Origin: Microbacterium sp. CH12i
Lineage (GTDB): Bacteria > Actinomycetota > Actinomycetes > Actinomycetales > Microbacteriaceae
Reading direction: 5' to 3'
Length of the DNA stretch: 64,000 nt
Assembly (NCBI RefSeq): GCF_000685355.1
Contig: NZ_JHET01000004.1
Location: 1-64,000, forward strand
Part shown: piece after piece, positions 28,950-37,865 of the stretch
How positions within the stretch are numbered: the first letter of the stretch is position 1
Layout of the letters: every line of letters begins with the position of its first letter
The notes under the pieces: generated by a model
The model's input: only the letters and a program-made list of their open reading frames with translations
Database searches by the model: none
Told to the model about the DNA's origin: nothing
Position numbers and translations under genes: made by a program

Positions 28950-29726
28950 TCAGCGGGTGCCTGAATCTGCCTCAGCGTTAGGCACCCAGAGCAGGTCTTT
29001 ACCTACCCCCCGTGCGACGACATGACCAGTGCGAAGCATGAGCGTTTCAGCATTGAGCTCGCGAATGAAGGCCGCGTCGTTCGTAACGAGCAGAGCACCC
29101 ATCCCCTGTTCCTTGCGGCGTCTGGTGATGGCATCGAAGACGACCGGTCGCACCTCAAGATCGAGGTTCGCGAGCGGCTCATCAGCGATAAGAACCCGCG
29201 GTTCGAGCACGAACGCGCGAGCGATCGCCACCCGCTGCCGCATCCCCGCGCTGAGTTCATACGGAAACTTCGCGGCCGCACCGAGAGGCAGGTGCAGCTC
29301 ATCGAGCAGCGTGGCGACGCGGATGGAAAGAGCTTTGGTGTTCACCCTTTTCTCACGGATGAGGATCGGCTCCGCAATGACCTCGGAGACCGTGAGCGTA
29401 GGGGGCAGATTCGCGCCGGCACCCTGCGGAATGAATCCGGTGAGGTACGTCAACTCGCGGTGGCGTCGACCCGGCTTTCGCACGTTCACACCGCATACCT
29501 CGGCGCGGCCTCCGACGATGCGTACCGAAGGGTCGGTGGATCCTGCCAAGGCGGCAACCAGGGTCGACTTGCCAGACCCGGTGGGACCCGCAACGCAGAT
29601 CAACTCCCCTGGTGTCAGCGTGAATGTCACACCGTCGACTGCTCGCGTCGGCGCACCGTGACCGATTCGATCGATCACCAGGTCTGAACAATCGATCGCG
29701 TGAGAAGAGATGGGCCTGCGAGACAT
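28950..29726 (-). CDS. Orphan ABC transporter ATP-binding protein
   Basis: A 258-residue nucleotide-binding subunit. Walker A is AGPTGSGKSTL (about 43-53), the Q-loop is in TGFIPQGAGANLPPTL, the signature is ELSAGMRQRVAIARAF (Ala in place of the first Gly of LSGGQ), and Walker B is VLIADEPLANLD. It resembles the dipeptide/nickel DppD-like ATPase group. No permease or binding-protein gene is adjacent; it stands alone between the tRNA and dnaG. The ATG at 29726 is preceded by AGGA at a good distance; a second ATG is 9 bases upstream. Confidence 0.8.
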   Translation of the reverse strand: MSRRPISSHAIDCSDLVIDRIGHGAPTRAVDGVTFTLTPGELICVAGPTGSGKSTLVAALAGSTDPSVRIVGGRAEVCGVNVRKPGRRHRELTYLTGFIPQGAGANLPPTLTVSEVIAEPILIREKRVNTKALSIRVATLLDELHLPLGAAAKFPYELSAGMRQRVAIARAFVLEPRVLIADEPLANLDLEVRPVVFDAITRRRKEQGMGALLVTNDAAFIRELNAETLMLRTGHVVARGVGKDLLWVPNAEADSGTR

Positions 29727-29763
29727 GTCCCCCATCCTCCCCCGGCTCAGGCGCCCGGACCTG

Positions 29764-31620
29764 TTACGACTCGGTGAAGCGCTGACGCTCGGCATCGAGA
29801 TCACGCAGTCGAACGCGCAGCGCCCGCCCGCCATCCGACTCTGCAGACACCCGCTGCACAGCACCAAGCAGTTCATTCTTTTCACGATCGAGGTGTCTCA
29901 CGATCATGCGTCTCATAAGATCGGCCGTCGAAGCAACCGCACCCGTCTCGTCTTTCGCGGGGAACGGAGTCATGAGCAACTCGCCAGCGAGCGACCGATA
30001 GGGCTCGCGCACTGCGTTGACAGCATCCATCGACCAGCCGGCCCGCGTTCGATCCGGCGCGGCCGCGATCACTTCACGCACAGCCTCGAGAGCCGGATGC
30101 CGGAAAGGCAACTCCAGCGCACGCGAAAGCATCTCCTGATCGACCTGGTGACCGTACTGGAGCGCACCCATCAGCGTGCCGCGCTCCATTCCGACCTCTG
30201 CAGTGCGTGGCAGGCTGGCCAGTGTCACCGGAGCGATCGACGGAGCTTCTCCCTCGAGGTTCGTGGCAGGAACCGGGTCGCGTCGTGCAGGAGCGCTGGC
30301 GCCGCGAGCTGCTCGTTCGACCTCGGACCGCACCTCCGTGGGATCCATTCCGAGACGACGTGCAAGTACTCGTTCGTAGCCGGGGCGCAGCAGTCTGTCG
30401 CGGATCTCCGCGACGATCGGAGCGGCGGCGCGCAAGGCGCCCACCTGGCCCTCGACTGTCGAGAGGTCGAACCCGCCGAGCTTGCGGTCGATCGCGAACT
30501 CGAACATCGGCACTTTCGCGTCCATGAGGCCACGAACTGCCGCGTCGCCGCGCTGCAGTCGCAGATCACACGGGTCAAGGCCATTCGGCGCCACCGCCAC
30601 GAACGTTTGCGCGTTGAAGCGATCATCTTCTGTGAACGCGCGAAGAGCCGCCTTCTGCCCTGCCTCATCGCCGTCGAAGGTGAACACCACCTCACCGGCC
30701 GCAGAATCATCGCCCATCACGCGACGGAGCACCTTGATATGCTCGGCGCCAAATGCGGTGCCACAGGTTGCGACCGCCGTTGTGACGCCAGCGAGATGGC
30801 AGGCCATGACGTCGGTATACCCCTCGACCACCACAACACGTTTCGGATCGCCCCGCGAGATGTCGCGTTTGGCGAGATCGAGCCCATAGAGGACCTGCGC
30901 TTTTTTGTAGATGATCGTCTCCGGAGTGTTCAGGTACTTCGGGCCCTGATCGTCATCGAAAAGCTTTCGCGCGCCGAAGCCAATCGTCTGTCCGGTCACA
31001 TCACGAATCGGCCAGACAAGACGTCCACGGAACCGGTCGTATACCCCTCGCTGGCCCTGGGATACGAGTCCGGCCGCGAGCAGTTCGTCGCGGGTGAATC
31101 CCTGCGCGGTGAGGGCCTTCATCATGCCCTCCCAACCACGAGGTGCATAGCCGACGCCGAAGTGCGCCGCGGCACCGGCGTCGAAGCCACGCTCGCCGAG
31201 GAAACGGCGTCCGGTTTCAGCCTCGGCCGTCAGCAGCTGACCGCGGAAGAATTCTGCCGCCGCAGTATTCGCCGCGTACAACCGGCTTCGGCCGCTGTTC
31301 TCCGGGGCAGATCCACCGTCTTCGTAATGCAACGTGAACCCGATGCGACCGGCAAGGCGTTCGACGGCCTCGGTGAAGCTGACGTGATCCATCTCACGCA
31401 GGAACGAGTACACGTCGCCCGATTCGCCGCAGCCGAAGCAGTGGTAATAGCCGACCTGGGGCCGAACGTGAAAGCTCGGACTCTTCTCATCGTGGAACGG
31501 GCACAGCCCCTTGAGTGACCCGACACCCGCAGACTTCAGCGAAACGCGCTCCCCGACGATGTCGCCAATGTTGGTGCGTGACTTGACCTCGTCAACGTCA
31601 GCTTGCCTGATCCTCGGCAT
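29764..31620 (-). CDS. dnaG: DNA primase
   Basis: The 618-residue primase makes RNA primers for replication. Near the N-terminus the zinc-binding domain is visible as CPFHDEKSPSF and YYHCFGCGESGDVYSFL. The catalytic core follows, with GFGARKLFDDDQGPKYLN and the Toprim acidic motif VVVEGYTDVMACHLAG plus FTFDGDEAGQ. A C-terminal DnaB-interacting region runs from about 440 on. The ATG overlaps the dgt stop (TGATG), so the two are coupled. Confidence 0.95.
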   Translation of the reverse strand: MPRIRQADVDEVKSRTNIGDIVGERVSLKSAGVGSLKGLCPFHDEKSPSFHVRPQVGYYHCFGCGESGDVYSFLREMDHVSFTEAVERLAGRIGFTLHYEDGGSAPENSGRSRLYAANTAAAEFFRGQLLTAEAETGRRFLGERGFDAGAAAHFGVGYAPRGWEGMMKALTAQGFTRDELLAAGLVSQGQRGVYDRFRGRLVWPIRDVTGQTIGFGARKLFDDDQGPKYLNTPETIIYKKAQVLYGLDLAKRDISRGDPKRVVVVEGYTDVMACHLAGVTTAVATCGTAFGAEHIKVLRRVMGDDSAAGEVVFTFDGDEAGQKAALRAFTEDDRFNAQTFVAVAPNGLDPCDLRLQRGDAAVRGLMDAKVPMFEFAIDRKLGGFDLSTVEGQVGALRAAAPIVAEIRDRLLRPGYERVLARRLGMDPTEVRSEVERAARGASAPARRDPVPATNLEGEAPSIAPVTLASLPRTAEVGMERGTLMGALQYGHQVDQEMLSRALELPFRHPALEAVREVIAAAPDRTRAGWSMDAVNAVREPYRSLAGELLMTPFPAKDETGAVASTADLMRRMIVRHLDREKNELLGAVQRVSAESDGGRALRVRLRDLDAERQRFTES

Positions 31621-32981
31621 CAGCGTTTTCCTTCGCCGACCATCCGCGCGGGAGTGTGCGCACGAGAACCAGGATGAACGTTGCGCGGAGTCCAGATTCC
31701 GACCTCAGCAGGGTCGATGTCCCCGATCAGGCGACTGTGCCAGTCAAGCGCGGTCTGGTCCGTGAGGCTGGCGATCTGATCGACCACAACTCTGGCGCGC
31801 TCGGCATCCGAGGCTGCCGCGACGAAGTCCGCGGCGAAGGCAGGTTCGAACACATCCGCACCAGACGTCCACAGCGTATCGGTGGACCACAGGGCGTCAG
31901 CGAGCCGCTTCAGCACCCGACGCTGCTCTTTGTATACGCCCTTTCGCGCTTCGATCGTGACGATCGCCTGGCCCATGATGCCTTTCAGCACCGCGATCTC
32001 TGCTTCGATGACGCGCGGAACCACGACGTGCGCGTTGTAGCGGGCGAGGGACGGACCACCGTATGCGTCGCGCGTGGCAGCGACCGCAGCCCGCGCAAAG
32101 CGTCCGATCAGATCGCTCGTCAAGTTCTTGAGGCGGGCGAGGTCACGGCGCGAGCGATCGAAGGAGTTCAGCCACATCGGCTGACGGGTCAACCGATAAA
32201 GCGCATCATCCAGTTCTTCACGCGTGAAGTCATAGCCGACCCACTGCTGAACGCGTCCGACCAGCGCATTGTGCTCGGTCTGATCTGAGAGACGAGCGAC
32301 GTCGAGGTAACCGTTGACGATTGCATCCTCGAAGTCATGCACCGAGTAGGCGATGTCGTCAGAGAGATCCATGATCTCGGCCTCGATGCAACGCAACCGT
32401 CCCGGTGCGCCTTCGCGCATCCAACGGAACACCGCCTCGTCCTCCGGGTAGACCCCGAACTTCAGTCGTCCACCTGGGTCGGGCACCGGGCTGTCGACGG
32501 TCCACGGGTACTTGCAGGTTGCATCGAGGGTCGCTCGGGTGAGGTTTAGCCCGACGGAGTGCTCATCGTCATCGAGCACCTTCGCCTCGAGCCGGGTGAG
32601 GATACGCAGGGACTGGGCATTGCCCTCGAAGCCCCCGATGTCCTCAGCCCAGTCGTTCAACGCGCGCTCGCCGTTGTGCCCAAAGGGCGGGTGACCGAGG
32701 TCATGGCTCAGACATGCGGTGTCGACCACGTCGGCAGAGACGCCGAGCGTCACCGCAAGCTCGCGACCGACCTGAGCTACCTCAAGAGAGTGCGTCAGCC
32801 GGTTGCGGGCGAAGTCTGCAGTGCTCGCGGGGCTGAGAACCTGTGTCTTGGCTGCGAGGCGTCGAAGTGCCGCCGAGTGCAGGACGCGGGCACGGTCACG
32901 GGCGAAGTCGTCGCGCTCGGAACGGTGGGTCTCCGCGAAGAAGCGCTCGGCATCGCGGAGATCATACCCACTAGCCACCAC
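31620..32981 (-). CDS. dgt: Deoxyguanosinetriphosphate triphosphohydrolase-like HD protein
   Basis: About 453 residues. HD-domain metal site: RLTHSLEVAQVGREL (His), ACLSHDLGHPPFGHNGE (His-Asp) and later IMDLSDDIAYSVHDFEDA (Asp). Such enzymes split dNTPs into deoxynucleosides and triphosphate. The GTG at 32981 (VVASGYDLRDAERFF) overlaps the 3' end of dus; an upstream ATG at 33014 lies inside dus and is less likely. Together with dnaG and dus it forms a standard actinobacterial cluster. Confidence 0.9.
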   Translation of the reverse strand: MVASGYDLRDAERFFAETHRSERDDFARDRARVLHSAALRRLAAKTQVLSPASTADFARNRLTHSLEVAQVGRELAVTLGVSADVVDTACLSHDLGHPPFGHNGERALNDWAEDIGGFEGNAQSLRILTRLEAKVLDDDEHSVGLNLTRATLDATCKYPWTVDSPVPDPGGRLKFGVYPEDEAVFRWMREGAPGRLRCIEAEIMDLSDDIAYSVHDFEDAIVNGYLDVARLSDQTEHNALVGRVQQWVGYDFTREELDDALYRLTRQPMWLNSFDRSRRDLARLKNLTSDLIGRFARAAVAATRDAYGGPSLARYNAHVVVPRVIEAEIAVLKGIMGQAIVTIEARKGVYKEQRRVLKRLADALWSTDTLWTSGADVFEPAFAADFVAAASDAERARVVVDQIASLTDQTALDWHSRLIGDIDPAEVGIWTPRNVHPGSRAHTPARMVGEGKR

Positions 32982-34125
32982 TGTTCTCGATCTCCGCTCC
33001 ACGCAGCATCTCACCGGTGTCCGCCGCGACTTCGCGAGATTCTAGCCACTTGTCCGGCAGCGCCGGACGCTTAGGCCGCCCGGCACGGCCGCGCTGGCCT
33101 TCGGCGTCTTCGCCCGGGTACGGCGCGTCGTGGTCAAGCAGGCCGAGCAGTTCGTCGATGTGTGCGAGGCTCTCAGCCTTCGCGAGCCCAGTGCGAATGT
33201 CGCCGCCAACTGGGTAGCCCTTGAAGTACCAGGCCACGTGCTTGCGGATGTCGCGGCAGCCGTGATCTTCGTCCTCGAAGAAGTCCACGAGCAATTCGGC
33301 ATGACGGCGGAACGCATTCGCGACGAATCCGAGCGTGGCATCCACTGGGATGTGCTCACCGCCAAATGCCTCGGCGAGTTCGCCGAACAGCCAGGGGCGG
33401 CCGAGGCATCCACGTCCGACGACGACGCCGTCGCAGTCGGTCTCTGCCATCATTCGCACGGCATCGTCTGCCGACCAGATGTCGCCGTTACCGAGCACCG
33501 GGACGCTGGTGACGGCCTGCTTGAGCTCGCCGATAGCGTTCCAGTCGGCGTGGCCGGAATAGAACTCGCTCGCGGTGCGCGCGTGCAGGGCGATGGCGGC
33601 GGCACCGGCATCCTCAGCGGCGCGGCCAGCATCGAGGAAGGTGAGGTGATCAGCGTCGATGCCCTTGCGCATCTTGACAGTGAGTGGAAGGTCACCGGCT
33701 GCCTTGACCGCCTGCTGTACGATCTCAGCGAACAGTGAGGTCTTCCACGGCAGGGCTGCGCCCCCGCCCTTGCGGGTCACCTTGGGCACTGGGCATCCGA
33801 AGTTGAGGTCGATGTGATCGGCGTGATCTTCGGCGACGATGATGCGCACGGCCTCTGCAATCGTGCGAGGGTCGACGCCGTAGAGCTGGATGGAGCGCGG
33901 TGTCTCACTCTCGTGATGACGGATGAGCCGCATCGTCGTCTCGTTGCGTTCGACGAGCGCGCGGGACGTGATCATCTCGCTGACATAGAGTCCGGCGCCG
34001 TACTCGCGGCAGAGCCGCCGGAAGGCAGTGTTCGTGATCCCCGCCATGGGTGCGAGGACGACCGGCACGTCGAGGGCGATCGGGCCGATGCGCAGAGCGC
34101 GGACGGGTGCTGTGGCAATGGTCAT
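32971..34125 (-). CDS. dusB: tRNA-dihydrouridine synthase (DusB type)
   Basis: A flavoenzyme of about 384 residues that reduces uridines in tRNA D-loops. FMN-barrel start VVLAPMAGITNTAFRRLCRE; catalytic Cys in NFGCPVPKVTRKGGGAALP; LPLTVKMRKG; and the conserved LHARTASEFYSGHADW, then VLGNGDIWSADDA and VVVGRGCLGRPWLF. GAGGGGAT lies 3 bases before the ATG at 34125, which decides this start over one 24 bases upstream. Confidence 0.92.
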   Translation of the reverse strand: MTIATAPVRALRIGPIALDVPVVLAPMAGITNTAFRRLCREYGAGLYVSEMITSRALVERNETTMRLIRHHESETPRSIQLYGVDPRTIAEAVRIIVAEDHADHIDLNFGCPVPKVTRKGGGAALPWKTSLFAEIVQQAVKAAGDLPLTVKMRKGIDADHLTFLDAGRAAEDAGAAAIALHARTASEFYSGHADWNAIGELKQAVTSVPVLGNGDIWSADDAVRMMAETDCDGVVVGRGCLGRPWLFGELAEAFGGEHIPVDATLGFVANAFRRHAELLVDFFEDEDHGCRDIRKHVAWYFKGYPVGGDIRTGLAKAESLAHIDELLGLLDHDAPYPGEDAEGQRGRAGRPKRPALPDKWLESREVAADTGEMLRGAEIENSGG

Positions 34126-34187
34126 ATCCCCTCTATTCTCCCACTCCAACGGCCTTCGATGCGTGCCCCGAGACTTAGGCTGTGGAT

Positions 34188-34682
34188 ATGACCGATTCCA
34201 ACCTGCGCCAGATCCCGTTCACGGATGCTCAGGGGGCCGAGAAGACCCTCGATGACTTCGGCGCCGATGTCCTTCTTGTCGTCAACGTCGCCTCTAAATG
34301 CGGGCTGACGCCGCAGTACGAGCAGCTCGAGCAGTTGCAGCGCACCTATGGTGAGCGTGGCTTCAGCGTCGTCGGGTTCCCGTGCAACCAGTTCATGGGT
34401 CAGGAGCCGGGGTCGATGGACAAGATCCTCGAGTTCTGCTCCACCACCTACGGCGTCACCTTCCCGGTGAACGACAAGCTCAAGGTCAATGGCCGCAGTG
34501 CTTCTGACTTGTACAAGACGTTGAAGGCAACGCCGGATGTCGACGGCAAGGCCGGCCGCGTCGAGTGGAACTTCGAGAAGTTCCTGGTGCTGCCCGATGG
34601 CTCAGTGAAGCGCTTCCGCCCGAAGCAGAAGCCCGATGCGCCGGAGATCGTCGAGGCTATTGAAGCTGCCCTCGTTCGGTAG
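34188..34682 (+). CDS. Glutathione peroxidase-family thiol peroxidase
   Basis: A 164-residue cytosolic peroxidase with the thioredoxin fold. The peroxidatic Cys is in NVASKCGLTPQYEQL (about 36-50), in the Cys form rather than Sec. FPCNQFMGQEPG holds the resolving Cys and catalytic Gln, and WNFEKFLV carries the catalytic Trp/Asn. Actinobacteria lack glutathione, so the in vivo reductant is probably thioredoxin or mycothiol-linked (inference). It is divergent from dusB. Confidence 0.88.
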   Translation: MTDSNLRQIPFTDAQGAEKTLDDFGADVLLVVNVASKCGLTPQYEQLEQLQRTYGERGFSVVGFPCNQFMGQEPGSMDKILEFCSTTYGVTFPVNDKLKVNGRSASDLYKTLKATPDVDGKAGRVEWNFEKFLVLPDGSVKRFRPKQKPDAPEIVEAIEAALVR

Positions 34683-34697
34683 GCTGCCGGCCGGGCA

Positions 34698-34751
34698 TGT
34701 CTGAGAAGTGGTGGGTAGCGGCTTCGCCCACTCGCCACTTCTGTGACACGG
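34698..34751. repeat. Palindromic element, copy 1
   Basis: Flanks TGTCTGAGAAG and CTTCTGTGACACGG enclose an imperfect hairpin AGAAGTGGTGGG ... CCCACTCGCCACTTCT. The element begins 15 bases after the gpx stop and shares length and flank sequence with copy 2 directly downstream. It may serve as a terminator for gpx and the convergent DsbA-like gene, or be a repetitive palindrome of the genome. Confidence 0.6.
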
Positions 34752-34761
34752 CCTCGGAGCG

Positions 34762-34814
34762 TGTCCGAGAAGATGCGGGTGTTGCGGTAATCACCCGCAT
34801 CTTCGGTGACACGG
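34762..34814. repeat. Palindromic element, copy 2
   Basis: Flanks TGTCCGAGAAG and CTTCGGTGACACGG enclose a perfect 13-bp stem, GAAGATGCGGGTG / CACCCGCATCTTC, with a 10-base loop. The inner stem differs from copy 1 while the flanks are nearly the same. It ends 17 bases before the stop of the convergent DsbA-family gene. Confidence 0.6.
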
Positions 34815-34831
34815 CTCAGGCGGTAGACGCG

Positions 34832-35512
34832 TCAGGCGGTAGCGGGCTCAGCGTCGCCGCGCTTTGACCATATGTCGCGCAGCACGTTCTCGAACGCCTC
34901 GGGCGGCTGTGCACCCGAGATGCCGTACTGACCGTCGATGACGAAGAACGGCACACCCTGGATGCCGTAGGCGCGAGCCTGCTCCTGATCCTGGCGGACA
35001 GCGGGCAGGTGTTGCGAGCTTTCGAGCGCGGCGCGGGTGGTCTCGGCATCCAGCCCCACCTCAACGGCGAGCTCGACGAGGTCATCAACCCGGCCGACAT
35101 GCTTGCCCTCGACGAAGTATGCCGACATCAGTCGCTCTTCCATCGCATGCTGCACGCCATTAGCCTTCGCGTGGTGCAGGAGCTCGTGCGCCTTGACGGT
35201 GTTCGTGTGCTTCAGCAGGTCGAAGCGGTACTCGAGACCCGCGTTCTTCGCCACGTTCGTCACGTTGCCTAGCATCTGCTGGACCTGGTCACGGGGCATG
35301 CCCTTATGACCAGACAGGAAGTCGATCTCGTCGCCGTCAAAGTCGACCGGAGTGTCGGGTGACAGCTCGAACGAGTGGAAAGTCACCGAGACTTCAGGGG
35401 CATCTTCGTCGCCCGCGACAGCTTCGAGACCCTTCTCAAGATTGCGCTTGCCGATGTAGCACCACGGGCAGGCGATGTCGGACCAGATGTCAATGGAAAT
35501 AGGTTCGCTCAC
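34832..35512 (-). CDS. DsbA family oxidoreductase (FrnE-like)
   Basis: A 226-residue thioredoxin-fold protein. The redox motif CPWC lies in WSDIACPWCYIGKRNLEKGL (about 10-29) and the cis-Pro region is IQGVPFFVIDGQYGISGAQ near 180-198. The long helical insert and lack of a signal peptide indicate the cytosolic FrnE/2-hydroxychromene isomerase-like branch, not periplasmic DsbA. The client is unknown. Confidence 0.88.
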   Translation of the reverse strand: MSEPISIDIWSDIACPWCYIGKRNLEKGLEAVAGDEDAPEVSVTFHSFELSPDTPVDFDGDEIDFLSGHKGMPRDQVQQMLGNVTNVAKNAGLEYRFDLLKHTNTVKAHELLHHAKANGVQHAMEERLMSAYFVEGKHVGRVDDLVELAVEVGLDAETTRAALESSQHLPAVRQDQEQARAYGIQGVPFFVIDGQYGISGAQPPEAFENVLRDIWSKRGDAEPATA

Positions 35513-35564
35513 GTCACGGTAAACGCCTTCCCGTGCGTGAGTATTCCGTTGATAACCTCTTCAG

Positions 35565-36131
35565 ATGCTCTCCGCCGATGATCTGCTTCCGTTTCAGCCC
35601 GAGCGGGTGCTGATCGCCGGGGTCACTGGCGCGGGCAAGACGACGCTCGCTGCGCGTCTTGCCGAGCTGTGGTCACTCGAGCATGTCGAGATCGACTCGC
35701 TGTTTCACGGCCTTAATTGGACACCCCGGCCGGAGTTTCTCGACGACGTGCGCGCCTTCGCCGCGACGGAGCGTTGGGTCACTGAGTGGCAGTACACCAG
35801 CAAAGGCACTGACGAGATCATGACACCGCGCGCGCAGCTGGTGATCTGGCTCGACTACCCATTCCCGCTGGTGCGTCGCAGGCTCTTGCGCCGCACGTGG
35901 AAGCGCCGAGCGCTTCGGACAACGCTGTGGAACGGCAACGTCGAGCCCAGCCTTTGGCATGCTCTCACTGTGCGCGGCGATGAGAACATTCTCGACTGGC
36001 AGAAGAACACGCGCTACAAATGGAACGAGCGGATGCCCCGGATCGCCGCAGGGTTCCCACACCTGACAATCGTGCGCCTGAAGCATTCCCGCGAGACCGA
36101 GCGGTGGCTGCGCGCGCTCACGCGTCCGTAG
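35565..36131 (+). CDS. P-loop NTPase, adenylate kinase-like (topology modulation/FlaR-like)
   Basis: A 188-residue protein with Walker A AGVTGAGKTTLAARL (about 18-32), then VEIDSLFHG and a WVTEWQYTSK motif; LVIWLDYPFPLVRRRLLRRT fits the LID/Arg-rich region of small-nucleotide kinases. It matches proteins often named adenylate kinase or DNA topology modulation protein; true activity is unproven. Single gene, divergent from the DsbA-like gene. Confidence 0.78.
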   Translation: MLSADDLLPFQPERVLIAGVTGAGKTTLAARLAELWSLEHVEIDSLFHGLNWTPRPEFLDDVRAFAATERWVTEWQYTSKGTDEIMTPRAQLVIWLDYPFPLVRRRLLRRTWKRRALRTTLWNGNVEPSLWHALTVRGDENILDWQKNTRYKWNERMPRIAAGFPHLTIVRLKHSRETERWLRALTRP

Positions 36132-36245
36132 CTGCAGGCATCTCGCACAACAGCAGCAATCTCGCAGAGATTCCCTCAGAACGTGCGAAATTAGTGCAGT
36201 TGTGCGAAGCCCGTGCTGCGCACCGAAACTGTCGCAGGCCCCGGA

Positions 36246-37045
36246 TTAATGAGCACCCGGAGCATCCACGGCACCGCCGAAGCGGCGATCGCGCGCGAGG
36301 TAGATCTCGATTGAGCGCCACAGCTCCTCGCGTGAGAAGTCCGGCCAGAGCGTATCGAGGAACACCATCTCGGCGTACGCCGACTGCCACAGCAAGAAGT
36401 TCGAGGTGCGCTGTTCCCCCGAGCTGCGCAAGAACAGGTCGACATCGGGCATGTCTGGAACGTACAGATGCCGGCGGATCATCTTCTCGCTGATCGCCTT
36501 GGGCTTCAGCTGACCGGCCGCGACCTCGTCAGCGAGAGAGCGCATCGCGTCAACGAGCTCAACGCGTCCGCCGTAGTTCACGCACATCGTGAGCGTCAAA
36601 ACGTCGTTGCCCTTGGTGAGCTCTTCAGCGTGCTGCAGCTCCTTGATGACGGAGCCCCAGAGCCGCGGCTTGCGACCGGCCCAGCGAATGCGCACGCCCC
36701 ACTCGTTTAGCTGATCGCGGCGCCGATGCAGCACGTCGCGGTTGTACCCCATCAGGAACCGCACTTCCTCGGGCGAACGCGCCCAATTCTCGGTGGAGAA
36801 CGCGTACACCGAGAGATGCTTGCGCCGGCTTGGATGGCTCCGGCAACGACGTCGAGTAAGACTTCCTCGCCCGCCTTGTGCCCCTCGATACGGCTCAGCC
36901 CTCGACGGTTCGCCCAGCGGCCGTTGCCGTCCATGACGATCGCGACGTGCTCTGGCACCGCGCGGAACGCAGGCGGCCGGAGGCCGGTCCAATCCAAGGG
37001 GCGATACGCCACGGCGTCTTTGTGGGTATAGGGCTTCGGAGTCAA
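36246..37045 (-). CDS. uppS: Isoprenyl transferase, UppS family (frameshifted near 36820)
   Basis: Makes polyprenyl diphosphate, the lipid carrier for peptidoglycan. The N-terminal frame (TTG start, [16 protein letters not shown]) has the catalytic [16 protein letters not shown] and breaks at IQAGASIS. Restoring one A (GCAA[A]GCAT) gives [19 protein letters not shown], then [12 protein letters not shown] and [22 protein letters not shown], 266 residues in total. The TTG start overlaps the recO TGA (TTGA), which suggests coupling. Confidence 0.9.
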
Positions 37046-37829
37046 CGGATTCCCTCCCGGGACGGATCAGCATCGGCCGGATAATCATCGGCCGGAGCTG
37101 CACTGAAAGGAGCGGCGATATGAGCAAGCGAGCGGATGCCGCGTTCCAAATGAAACTGCGCATAGGCAGAGACGAGCCCGGAGGCAGCCGCAGTATCGGA
37201 GTGCGCTGCGGCATCCACAGCATCCCACTCGCCCCGAATCAGGGACCGCAACAGCTCCAGCGTGGACCCCGCGACGCGTGGGCTGCCAGCCGGCGCGCAG
37301 TTCGTGCAGACCAGCCCGCCCATCTGCGCGACGAAGTGCGTGTGCGGTCCTGGCGCTCCGCAGCGGGCGCAGTCACCGAGCGACGGCGCCCAGCCTGACA
37401 GCGCCATGACGCGCAGCAGGTAGGAGTCCAGGATGCTGCGCGAAGCGTGCTCGCCTCGTGAGAGTGCTCGCAGCCCTCCGACAAGCAACAGATACTGCTC
37501 GGGTGTCGCCTCCGCGTCGCTTAGGCGATCAGCGGTTTCCACCATGGCGTTCGCGAGGTGAAACGGTCATAGTGTGCGGCGATCTCAGCACCGTACGATC
37601 CCAGAGACTCGGCCTGCTGCACGATGTCGAGCGATCGCCCCTGATAAAGCTGCACATCAGCGACCATGAAGGGCTCCAGCCGCGAGCCGAACTTCGACGA
37701 GGTGCGTCGCACGCCTTTCGCGACGGCACGGATCTTTCCGTTTCGGCGAGAGAGCATGGTGACGATGCGATCTGCCTCACCAAGTTTGTGAGTGCGCAGG
37801 ATCACCGCTTCATCTCGATAGGTGGGCAC
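37042..37829 (-). CDS. recO: DNA repair protein RecO (frameshifted near 37554)
   Basis: Mediates RecA loading in RecFOR repair. N-terminal OB fold: [20 protein letters not shown] and [16 protein letters not shown]. The frame then fails at [12 protein letters not shown]; one restored base gives ...[20 protein letters not shown] and the zinc site CARCG...CTNC in the C-terminal domain, 262 residues in total. The recO-uppS-leuA neighbourhood is usual in actinobacteria. Confidence 0.9.
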
Positions 37830-37865
37830 GCGTCAATTATCCTCTGCGCAGGTCAGAATGGACGG

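Noticed and set aside
29710..31518. Plus-strand open frame of 602 codons
   Set aside because: Exactly antisense to dnaG, whose zinc and Toprim motifs are intact. A GC-rich shadow.
36246..37223. uppS starting at 37223 as a 325-residue protein
   Set aside because: The first ~130 residues of that frame are out of frame with the conserved [12 protein letters not shown] motif, which is in the other frame. The true start is the TTG at 37045.
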